This document shows, one piece after another, positions 24,971 to 31,225 of a DNA stretch of 41,489 nucleotides (position 1 is its first letter; every line of letters begins with the position of its first letter). The translations under genes and the position numbers were made by a program. Source of the DNA: Cryobacterium tagatosivorans (GTDB lineage: Bacteria > Actinomycetota > Actinomycetes > Actinomycetales > Microbacteriaceae); the NCBI RefSeq assembly GCF_004402215.1, contig NZ_SOEZ01000041.1, positions 1-41,489 on the forward strand. The letters run 5' to 3'. The notes below the pieces were generated by a model, which saw only the letters and a list, made by a program, of their open reading frames with translations, had not been told where the DNA came from and did no database searches.

Positions 24971-26347
24971 GTGACAGCGTACGTCTCGGCTCTCGACCTT
25001 TTCTCCATCGGCATCGGTCCATCCAGTTCCCATACGGTTGGCCCGATGAAGGCCGCCCGCACCTTCGCCGACAACCTCGAGGAGAGCGGGTACCTCCCGG
25101 AGGTGCGCCGGATCACCTGTTCACTCTACGGTTCGCTCGGAGCCACCGGCCTCGGCCACGGCACGCCCGACGCCGTCCTGGCCGGGCTCGCCGGCTTCCG
25201 GCCCGAAAGCTGCGACCCGGACGACGTGCGGTTCGCCTGGTCGAAACTGCCGGACGGGGCGACCCTGCGCCTGCTCGGCACGCACGAGATCCCGATCGGC
25301 AAGACCGACGTGACCTTCGAGCCGCGCACCCGTCTGCCCGGCCACCCGAACGCGCTCACCCTCCGGGCGTGGGGCGAATCGGATGCCCTGCCCCTGTTCG
25401 AGGAGACGTATTACTCGATCGGCGGCGGCTTCATCCGCCGCGACGGCGACCCGATCCGTCCGGCCGCCACCGTCGCCCAGCCGCTGCCCTACGCCTCGAG
25501 CGACGAGCTGCTCAGCCTCTGCGACGCGTTCGACATCGGCATCTGCGACGTCGCCCGCGCCAACGAGGAAGCCATCCACGGCGCCGAGGGACTCGACGCC
25601 GGACTCGACGCCATCTGGGACGCCATGCACACCTGCGTGGAGGCCGGGCTGGCCGGCGACGGCACGCTTCCCGGCGGTCTCGGCGTCAAACGGCGCGCCG
25701 CCAAGGTTCGCATGCGCCTCGAGGAATATGACGGTCTCCCGCAGCGCGATCGCGACACCTCGACCGAGTGGCTGCACGCCTTCGCGCTGGCCGTCAACGA
25801 GGAGAACGCCGCCGGCGGCCGGGTCGTCACGGCGCCTACCAACGGCGCGGCCGGCATCATCCCGGCCGTCGGCCACTACTACCTGAAGTTCGTCCCTGGT
25901 GCCAACGCCGAGGGCATCCGCCGCTACCTGCTGACCGCGGTCGCAATCGGCTCGCTGGTCAAGGCGAATGCCTCGATCTCCGGGGCCGAGGGCGGATGCC
26001 AGGCCGAGGTCGGCTCCGCCTGCGCCATGGCCTCCGGCGCTCTCTGCGCCGTGCTCGGCGGTACTCCGCGGCAGGTCGAGAACGCCGCCGAAATCGCGAT
26101 GGAGCACCACCTCGGGCTCACCTGCGACCCGGTCGGCGGACTCGTCCAGGTGCCCTGCATCGAACGCAATGCGATCGCCTCGTCGACGGCGGTGTCGGCC
26201 GCCCGGCTCGCGCTGCACGGCGACGGCACCCACCTCGTTTCGCTCGACACGGTGATCGAAACCATGCGCCAGACCGGCCTCGACATGATGACGAAGTACA
26301 AGGAGACCAGCGAGGGCGGCCTCGCGGTCAACGTCATCGAGTGCTGA
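24971..26347 (+). CDS. sdaA: L-serine ammonia-lyase (iron-sulfur type)
   Basis: A 458-residue single-chain L-serine dehydratase that converts L-serine to pyruvate and ammonia. The beta domain begins MTAYVSALDLFSIGIGPSSSHTVGPM; SSSHT is the conserved serine-binding stretch. The alpha domain has the 4Fe-4S cysteines in GGCQAEVGSACAMASGALC and LTCDPVGGLVQVPCIERNA, plus VTAPTNGAAGIIPAVGHYY. Both domains are on one chain, as in the bacterial type 2 enzyme. The stop codon is also the first three bases of a ten-unit tandem repeat. Leaderless GTG start. Confidence 0.95.
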   Translation: MTAYVSALDLFSIGIGPSSSHTVGPMKAARTFADNLEESGYLPEVRRITCSLYGSLGATGLGHGTPDAVLAGLAGFRPESCDPDDVRFAWSKLPDGATLRLLGTHEIPIGKTDVTFEPRTRLPGHPNALTLRAWGESDALPLFEETYYSIGGGFIRRDGDPIRPAATVAQPLPYASSDELLSLCDAFDIGICDVARANEEAIHGAEGLDAGLDAIWDAMHTCVEAGLAGDGTLPGGLGVKRRAAKVRMRLEEYDGLPQRDRDTSTEWLHAFALAVNEENAAGGRVVTAPTNGAAGIIPAVGHYYLKFVPGANAEGIRRYLLTAVAIGSLVKANASISGAEGGCQAEVGSACAMASGALCAVLGGTPRQVENAAEIAMEHHLGLTCDPVGGLVQVPCIERNAIASSTAVSAARLALHGDGTHLVSLDTVIETMRQTGLDMMTKYKETSEGGLAVNVIEC

Positions 26348-26510
26348 CCCTGACAAGCGCTGACCCCGACAAGTATTGACCCCTGACGAGCGCTGACCCC
26401 GACAAGTATTGACCCCTGACGAGCGCTGACCCCTGACGAGCGCTGACCCCTGACGAGCGCTGACCCCTGACGAGCGCTGACCCCTGACGAGCGCTGACCC
26501 CTAACGGGGG
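26345..26510. repeat. Ten-unit 16/17-bp tandem repeat after serine dehydratase
   Basis: Units start TGACCC and run 26345-26360, 26361-26376, 26377-26393, 26394-26409, 26410-26426, 26427-26443, 26444-26460, 26461-26477, 26478-26494 and 26495-26510. Five contiguous copies (26410-26494) are identical 17-mers; units 2 and 4 are a 16-bp variant ending AAGTAT. Unit 1 begins with the sdaA stop codon. GCGCT and AGCGC at unit borders can pair as small stems. There are no spacers, so it is not CRISPR. Confidence 0.95.
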
Positions 26511-26535
26511 CAGACGCGTGACTCGCCCGGGGTCC

Positions 26536-26541
26536 TAGACT
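26536..26541 (+). promoter_or_regulatory. Possible -10 box of the LysM lipoprotein gene
   Basis: TAGACT matches TANNNT. It would start a transcript near 26548, with a leader of about 60 nt before the open reading frame at 26607. No clear -35. Confidence 0.35.
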
Positions 26542-26606
26542 GGTTCAGTCTCCGCGCCAGTGCGCGCGCGGGCGCTCTCAGTAGAGAGGTTAACCGGGGG
26601 GTCGAC

Positions 26607-27092
26607 ATCATCAGCCATACATTCCTGGGCCGCGCCTGCGGTGCAACCGCCGCCGCGGTCCTGCTCATCGGCCTGACCGGATGCGCCGCCGCACCGACGC
26701 CGGCCGTCACCGTCACCGCCACGGTCACCCCGACGCCCAGGCCAACGCCGACGCCCACCGCGACACCCACGCCGACGCCGATCGCCGAGGCTCCCCTCGT
26801 GCCGAATCCCCAGGTGCCCACCCTGACCCCGAACGCCGAACCTGAGCCCCTGCCCCAGGGGCCGGCCGAGGACCACGGGTCCACGCCCGGTGCCCGCGGG
26901 TCGACGACGGCGTCCGGAAGCGGCGCCCTCCTCACCTACACCGTCGTCGAGGGCGATTCCTTCTTCGACATCGCTCAGCGCTTCAACGTCCCGGTGCAGC
27001 TGATGCTCAAGATGAACCCGTCCGTGCCGGGGCTGGGCGAGAACATCTACATCAAGCAGATCATCAACCTCGACTGGAAGGCCCAGCGGTAA
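26607..27092 (+). CDS. LysM-domain lipoprotein with no canonical start codon
   Basis: The frame from 26505 to 27092 encodes a clear lipoprotein signal (hydrophobic ATAAAVLLIGL, lipobox LTGC with the Cys codon at 26682), a Thr/Pro linker (PTPRPTPTPTATPTPTP), and a C-terminal LysM domain (YTVVEGDSFFDIAQRFNVPVQLMLKMNP...). LysM binds peptidoglycan, so the product would sit on the outer membrane face or wall. The first ATG in frame is 26799, after the signal peptide and Cys. No ATG, GTG or TTG occurs upstream back to the TAA at 26502. ATC 26607 or 26610, 6-9 nt after GGGGGG, is the best placed start; CTG 26625 is another. A sequencing error or a recent mutation remains possible. The Thr/Pro linker is a plausible O-mannosylation target. 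Confidence 0.75.
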   Translation: MISHTFLGRACGATAAAVLLIGLTGCAAAPTPAVTVTATVTPTPRPTPTPTATPTPTPIAEAPLVPNPQVPTLTPNAEPEPLPQGPAEDHGSTPGARGSTTASGSGALLTYTVVEGDSFFDIAQRFNVPVQLMLKMNPSVPGLGENIYIKQIINLDWKAQR

Positions 27093-27150
27093 CGAACGCT
27101 CCGCGTTACCTCCTGTTGCGCGCGTCCGGGTGCTGGCCGGGGCGCCCGGC

Positions 27151-27156
27151 TAGCGT
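27151..27156 (+). promoter_or_regulatory. -10 box, leaderless start of rhodanese gene
   Basis: TAGCGT is followed by 6 nt and ATG 27163. Confidence 0.55.
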
Positions 27157-27162
27157 TGCCGC

Positions 27163-28059
27163 ATGTCTTCCCCAGCCCTCCCCTCCCCGGCAACGTCCTC
27201 GCTCCTCGTCTCCACCCAGTGGCTCACCGACCACCACGGCGCCGATGACCTCGTGCTGCTCGATGCGACCGTCCTCCAGGTCTCGGCGCCCGGCGGCGGA
27301 CTGCGCTGGCTGAGCGGTTACGACCAGTACCTCGTCGGCGGCCACCTGCCCGGCGCGATCTTCGCCAACCTGCTCGACGTGTTCTCCGACCCCGACGGGG
27401 ACTTCGACTTCGCCCGGCCGAGCGCCGACCAGTTCGAGCGAGCCGCGACATCCGTCGGCATCGACAACCAGACCCGGGTCGTCGTCTACGACGGGTCGGT
27501 CGGCCAGTGGGCGTCCCGCATCTGGTGGCTGTTCCGCTCCTTCGGCTACGACAACGTCTCCGTGCTCGACGGCGGCCTGACCAAGTGGAAGGCCGAGCAG
27601 CGTCCCCTCCGGACCGGCCACGTGGCGGCGCGTCCCGGGCGCCGGTTCGAGGCCACGCCGCGCCCCGAGCTGTGGGTCGACAAGGCGTTCGTCGAATCGG
27701 TCCTGGCCGGCGACACGGATGCCTCCCTCGTCTGCTCGCTGCCCGCCGCGGAGTTCTCGGGCGAGGCCGGGGCGCGCCCGCGCCTGGGCCACATCCCGGG
27801 CAGCGTGAGCCTGCCCGCCGGTCGCCTCGTCGACCGCGCCACGAACGCGTTCCTCCGCGGCGACGAGCTGCGGGCGCGCGTCGCCCCCGCCGCGGCATCC
27901 GGCGGCCGTGTGGTCACCTACTGCGGCGCCGGGATCGCGGCCTCGGCGAGCGCCCTCGCGCTGACCCTGGCCGGGCACGGCGACGTCGCCATCTTCGACG
28001 GGTCGCTCCAGGAGTGGACCGCGGACGAGAACGCGCCCCTCGCGGTGACGGTGGCCTGA
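27163..28059 (+). CDS. Thiosulfate/3-mercaptopyruvate sulfurtransferase (two rhodanese domains)
   Basis: A 298-residue tandem rhodanese. The N-terminal domain (about 15-145) is inactive, as usual, with VVVYDGSVGQWASRIWWLF and VSVLDGGLTKW. The C-terminal domain (about 170-298) carries the active cysteine C254 in the loop CGAGIAA, followed by LAGHGDVAIFDGSLQEW. It moves sulfur from thiosulfate or mercaptopyruvate to acceptors such as cyanide or thioredoxin. The loop CGAGIAA is closer to the thiosulfate type than to the CGSGVTA form of mercaptopyruvate enzymes, but the donor is not certain. Leaderless ATG; no operon partner. Confidence 0.92.
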   Translation: MSSPALPSPATSSLLVSTQWLTDHHGADDLVLLDATVLQVSAPGGGLRWLSGYDQYLVGGHLPGAIFANLLDVFSDPDGDFDFARPSADQFERAATSVGIDNQTRVVVYDGSVGQWASRIWWLFRSFGYDNVSVLDGGLTKWKAEQRPLRTGHVAARPGRRFEATPRPELWVDKAFVESVLAGDTDASLVCSLPAAEFSGEAGARPRLGHIPGSVSLPAGRLVDRATNAFLRGDELRARVAPAAASGGRVVTYCGAGIAASASALALTLAGHGDVAIFDGSLQEWTADENAPLAVTVA

Positions 28060-28215
28060 CCCGCTGGCCCCTGCCGGCCGGCGGTTGCCGGGCTCACCGA
28101 TACCCAGCTGATTTTCAGGTTCGCCATACGTCGTCGATAGCTCGTCCCCGCACTGTGGAGTCACGAGAGAAGGCGCGTCCCGAATCCCCGGGGCGGCCGA
28201 CGAAGGAGACAGCAC

Positions 28216-28713
28216 ATGAACAAGAGACAGAAGACGGCGGTCGGCGCCTCGATCGTGGGCTCCATGCTCCTGGGCGGCGCGATCGGTGCGTCGTTCATCA
28301 CGTCGGCGTCGGCGGCCACGGACACCCCGAGCGACACCTCGACGTCGGCGCCGGGCGAGCGTTCCGGGCCCGGCGACCACGATGGCACCCGGCCCGACCG
28401 GGACGAGAGCAAGGGCGGCCACGTGGGCGCCAACGGCAAGACCGAAGCTCTCCTCACCGGGGACACGGCCGCCAGGGTGACCGCGGCGGTCACGGCGAAG
28501 TACCCGGATGCCGAGATCCAGCGGGTGGAGAACGACGCGGAGGGCGCCGCCTACGAGGCCCACATCATCCAGTCCGACGGAACCCGGGCCACGGTGAAGC
28601 TCGACAAGTCGTTCGCCATCACGGGCACCGAAACCGGGCGGGGTCCCGGGCACGGTCCCGGGCAGGACGACGACGACGCGGACGACACCGGCGACACCGG
28701 TTCCGGAAGCTGA
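28216..28713 (+). CDS. Exported PepSY-like domain protein
   Basis: A 165-residue protein with an N-terminal signal sequence (MNKRQKTAVGASIVGSMLLGG..., cleavage near SASA-AT at about residue 33), a Ser/Thr/Asp/Gly-rich linker, then a PepSY-like fold of about 60 residues (TAARVTAAVTAKYPDAEIQRVENDAEGAAYEAHI, then TRATVKLDKSFAITG) and an acidic, Asp-rich tail. PepSY proteins are thought to inhibit proteases or bind metal near the wall. GAAGGAGA precedes ATG 28216 at good spacing, so this gene is led, unlike many neighbours. The 155-nt gap before it holds no other gene. Converges with the Gfo/Idh gene. Confidence 0.85.
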   Translation: MNKRQKTAVGASIVGSMLLGGAIGASFITSASAATDTPSDTSTSAPGERSGPGDHDGTRPDRDESKGGHVGANGKTEALLTGDTAARVTAAVTAKYPDAEIQRVENDAEGAAYEAHIIQSDGTRATVKLDKSFAITGTETGRGPGHGPGQDDDDADDTGDTGSGS

Positions 28714-28718
28714 GGCCG

Positions 28719-28762
28719 ACCGCCTGGCCGGCTCGCCCGGCCGAATCAGCCGGCCAGGCGGT
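28719..28762. terminator. 15-bp perfect hairpin between converging genes
   Basis: ACCGCCTGGCCGGCT (28719-28733) pairs perfectly with AGCCGGCCAGGCGGT (28748-28762) around a 14-nt loop. It begins 6 nt after the PepSY stop and its right arm includes the Gfo/Idh stop codon region, so it can serve both strands. No T-run. Confidence 0.7.
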
Positions 28763-29810
28763 GCACCCGTTCGATCACGTCGATGACATGCAGGGCGTCG
28801 CGCGGCTTGACCGGCACGGGCCCGCCGCGCAGCAGGGCATCCGCCAGGCCCGCGTAGAACGCGTCGTAGCTTCCGCGCTCGGTCGGCACGCGCCTCAGGG
28901 CGCCGGCCTGCCCGGCTCCCTCCACCCCGAGGGCGCCCCAGGTCTCTTCCGGCTCGAGGCCGTAGCCGTCGTCGGTCGGCAGCATCCCCGCGCGGAGCGC
29001 GCTCTCCTGACCGTCCAGGCCCCACTTCGTGTAGCCGGCCGTGGAGCCGAGCACGTGGAACCGCGGCCCCACCTGCGCGGCCATCGCGTTCATCGACAGG
29101 TGGGAGTGCACGCCGGAGCCGTGGTGCAGGGCGACGAACGTGTCGTCGTCGGCGGCGCCTCCCTCGCGTCGGGTGAGGACCTCGGCATAGACGTCGTCGA
29201 CCGGGCCGAACAGCAGCATGGCCTGGTCGATGAGGTGCGCGCCCAGGTCGTAGAGCACGCCGCCGCCCTCGGCCGCAGTCGCCGTGGCCTTCCACGACTT
29301 GGCCTGCTCGGGCTTCCACCATTCGAACCGTGACTCGAACCGTCGCACCGTGCCCAGGGCACCGGCCGCCAGGAGCGCTCGGAGGGTGAGGAAGTCGCCG
29401 TCCCAGCGCCGGTTCTGGAAGACGGTCAGCAGCAGTCCCAGCCTTTCGGCCTTCTCGATCACCCCGCGTCCCTGCTCCGGGGTCACCGAGAACGGCTTGT
29501 CGACGACCACGGCCAGGCCGGCATCGAGGGCGGCGTGGGCCAGGTCGACGTGCGTCCCGGAGGGCGAACCGATCACGACGAGGTCGAGGTCGTCGACCCG
29601 GTCGAACAGGTCGCCGGGGGCGGCCAAAACCTCCGCGCGCGGGTAGCCGTGGATCGCCTGCATGCGCCGCTCCGGGTTGCCGGTCACGATCAGGTCGAGC
29701 GAGAACTCCGGGTTCGAGGAGATGAACGGGGCGTGGAAGACCCGCCCCGAGGTTCCGAAGCCGATGATGCCGGTGCGGATCGGGGCCGCCGTGGATGTGT
29801 GCTGAGGCAT
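28746..29810 (-). CDS. Gfo/Idh/MocA-family oxidoreductase
   Basis: A 354-residue NAD(P)-dependent oxidoreductase acting on sugars, inositols or similar. The N-terminal Rossmann fold has IGIIGFGTSGRVFHAPFI-like sequence (GIIGFGTSGRVFHAPF, 14-29), DLVVIGSPSGTHVDLAHAALDAG and the catalytic Lys in VVVDKPFSVT. The C-terminal domain has the H-bearing VLYDLGAHLIDQAMLLFG. The substrate is not known. It is divergent from the MFS gene; ATG 29810 follows TACGTT by 6 nt, a leaderless start. The stop lies inside the hairpin shared with the PepSY gene. Confidence 0.92.
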   Translation of the reverse strand: MPQHTSTAAPIRTGIIGFGTSGRVFHAPFISSNPEFSLDLIVTGNPERRMQAIHGYPRAEVLAAPGDLFDRVDDLDLVVIGSPSGTHVDLAHAALDAGLAVVVDKPFSVTPEQGRGVIEKAERLGLLLTVFQNRRWDGDFLTLRALLAAGALGTVRRFESRFEWWKPEQAKSWKATATAAEGGGVLYDLGAHLIDQAMLLFGPVDDVYAEVLTRREGGAADDDTFVALHHGSGVHSHLSMNAMAAQVGPRFHVLGSTAGYTKWGLDGQESALRAGMLPTDDGYGLEPEETWGALGVEGAGQAGALRRVPTERGSYDAFYAGLADALLRGGPVPVKPRDALHVIDVIERVHRLAG

Positions 29811-29816
29811 GGCACC

Positions 29817-29822
29817 AACGTA
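29817..29822 (-). promoter_or_regulatory. -10 box, leaderless start of Gfo/Idh gene
   Basis: TACGTT on the minus strand, 6 nt before ATG 29810. Confidence 0.5.
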
Positions 29823-29869
29823 CCCTCAAGGTTCCCCGGATCGAGGATCCCGGGTGGGAGTATGGCCGG

Positions 29870-31147
29870 ATGACGCCGCCCAACGTGCACCGCGACCGCA
29901 GGTTCCTCTGGCTCTGGGGAGCGGAGGGCATCAGCGTGCTCGGGGTGCAGTTCACCTCGCTGGCTCTCCCCTTCCTGGCGGTCACCCTGCTCGGCGCGGT
30001 CGAGTGGGAGATGGGCGTGCTGAACGCGGCCGGCACGGCCGCGTTCCTCGTCGTCGGGCTGCCCGCCGGCGCCTGGGTCGACCGCTGGCTCAAACGCCGG
30101 GTGATGATCGCCGCCGACCTCGTGCGGGCCGTGACGCTGGCCGCCATCCCCCTGCTCTGGTTCGCGGGCGCCCTGGAGATCTGGCACCTCTACCTCGTCG
30201 CCGCCGTGATGGGCGCCGCGACGGTCTTCTTCGACGTGTCCTACCAGAGCTACATCCCCATCCTGGTCAGCTCGGAGCAGGTGGGGCAGGCGAACTCCAC
30301 GCTGGAGGCGACCTCGCAGGTCTCCCGGATCGCCGGCCCGGGTCTCGCCGGGCTGCTCCTCACGGTCGTCAGCGCCCCCGTGCTGCTGCTCATCGACGCG
30401 CTCTCCTACCTGGTCTCGGCCGTCATGCTGGGGCGGATCCGGGACGGCGAGGTCCCCGCCGACCGCGCTCAGCGCCAATCCCTGCCGCGGGAGATCAAGG
30501 AGGGCGTGCGCTTCGTCTGGAGCCAGCCGCTGATCCGCAGCATCGCGGCGACGACGGCCAGCTCCAACTTCTTCGCCACGCTGGGCCTCACGCTGCTCCC
30601 GCTCTATGTGCTGCGTGACCTCGACCTCGGCGCCGCCGGCCTCGGCATCCTGTTCTCGGTCGGCGCGGTCGGCGGCCTGCTCGGCGCCCTGGCGACACCG
30701 CGGCTGGCCGCCTGGATCGGCGAGGGAACGATCATCACCCTGTCCGCGCTGCTCGGCGCCGTCGCCTTCGCCCTCTTCCCGATTGCCTCGTTCCTGGCCG
30801 CGCCGGCCTCCCTGGTCGTCCTGGTCGCCGCCGAATTCGTGATCGCGTTCACGGTGCTGGTCTACAACATCACCCAGGTGACCCTCCGCCAGCGCCTCTG
30901 CCCGCCGCGCCTGCTCGGCCGGATGAACGCGTCCATCCGATTCTTCGTCTGGGGCGTCATGCCGATCGCCTCCCTGCTGAGCGGAGCGATCGGCGGGACG
31001 ATCGGCATCGTGCCCACCCTGTGGATCGCGCTGGCCGGCTCGCTGCTGAGCTGCACGTTCGTGGCCTTCTCCCCGCTCACCGGGATGCGGCGCCTGCCGA
31101 GCGGTCCGGCGGCGGCCGTCCCCGCCGAGGAGCCCGCCGCCCGCTGA
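29870..31147 (+). CDS. MFS transporter
   Basis: A 425-residue major facilitator protein with about eleven or twelve hydrophobic helices. The start (RRFLWLWGAEGISVLGVQFTSLALPFLAV) and the loop 2-3 stretch PAGAWVDRWLKRRVMIAADLVRAV match the EntS/antibiotic-efflux branch (MFS_3-type). Substrate unknown; export is more likely than import by family. ATG 29870 has GGGAG 9 nt upstream and gives a family-length N-terminus; an upstream in-frame start at 29795 would run back into the divergent gene's promoter. It is convergent with the helicase, with a palindrome between them. Confidence 0.88.
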   Translation: MTPPNVHRDRRFLWLWGAEGISVLGVQFTSLALPFLAVTLLGAVEWEMGVLNAAGTAAFLVVGLPAGAWVDRWLKRRVMIAADLVRAVTLAAIPLLWFAGALEIWHLYLVAAVMGAATVFFDVSYQSYIPILVSSEQVGQANSTLEATSQVSRIAGPGLAGLLLTVVSAPVLLLIDALSYLVSAVMLGRIRDGEVPADRAQRQSLPREIKEGVRFVWSQPLIRSIAATTASSNFFATLGLTLLPLYVLRDLDLGAAGLGILFSVGAVGGLLGALATPRLAAWIGEGTIITLSALLGAVAFALFPIASFLAAPASLVVLVAAEFVIAFTVLVYNITQVTLRQRLCPPRLLGRMNASIRFFVWGVMPIASLLSGAIGGTIGIVPTLWIALAGSLLSCTFVAFSPLTGMRRLPSGPAAAVPAEEPAAR

Positions 31148-31209
31148 CTGTTCCCGTAACGGACGACTGTTGCCCGCACACCGGCAACAGTTGTCCGATT
31201 CGGCCACAG
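31147..31209. repeat. About 60-bp palindromic element, GGACGACTGT family (family C)
   Basis: CGGACGACTGTTGCC (31160-31174) pairs with GGCAACAGTTGTCCG (31183-31197), with one G-T mismatch, around 8 nt. Weaker pairing continues outside (CTGTTCCCG against CGGCCACAG). A second copy is at 39301-39363 with the same G-T position and the same 8-nt loop length. It lies between the converging MFS and helicase genes. Confidence 0.85.
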
Positions 31210-31225
31210 ATGACCCCGCCGCCCG

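Noticed and set aside
26345..26510. CRISPR array
   Set aside because: Units are contiguous 16/17-bp copies without unique spacers, and no cas genes are near.
27106..30147. 1013-codon minus-strand frame
   Set aside because: It covers the rhodanese, PepSY and Gfo/Idh genes in a wrong frame, with Arg/Gly/Pro-rich composition.
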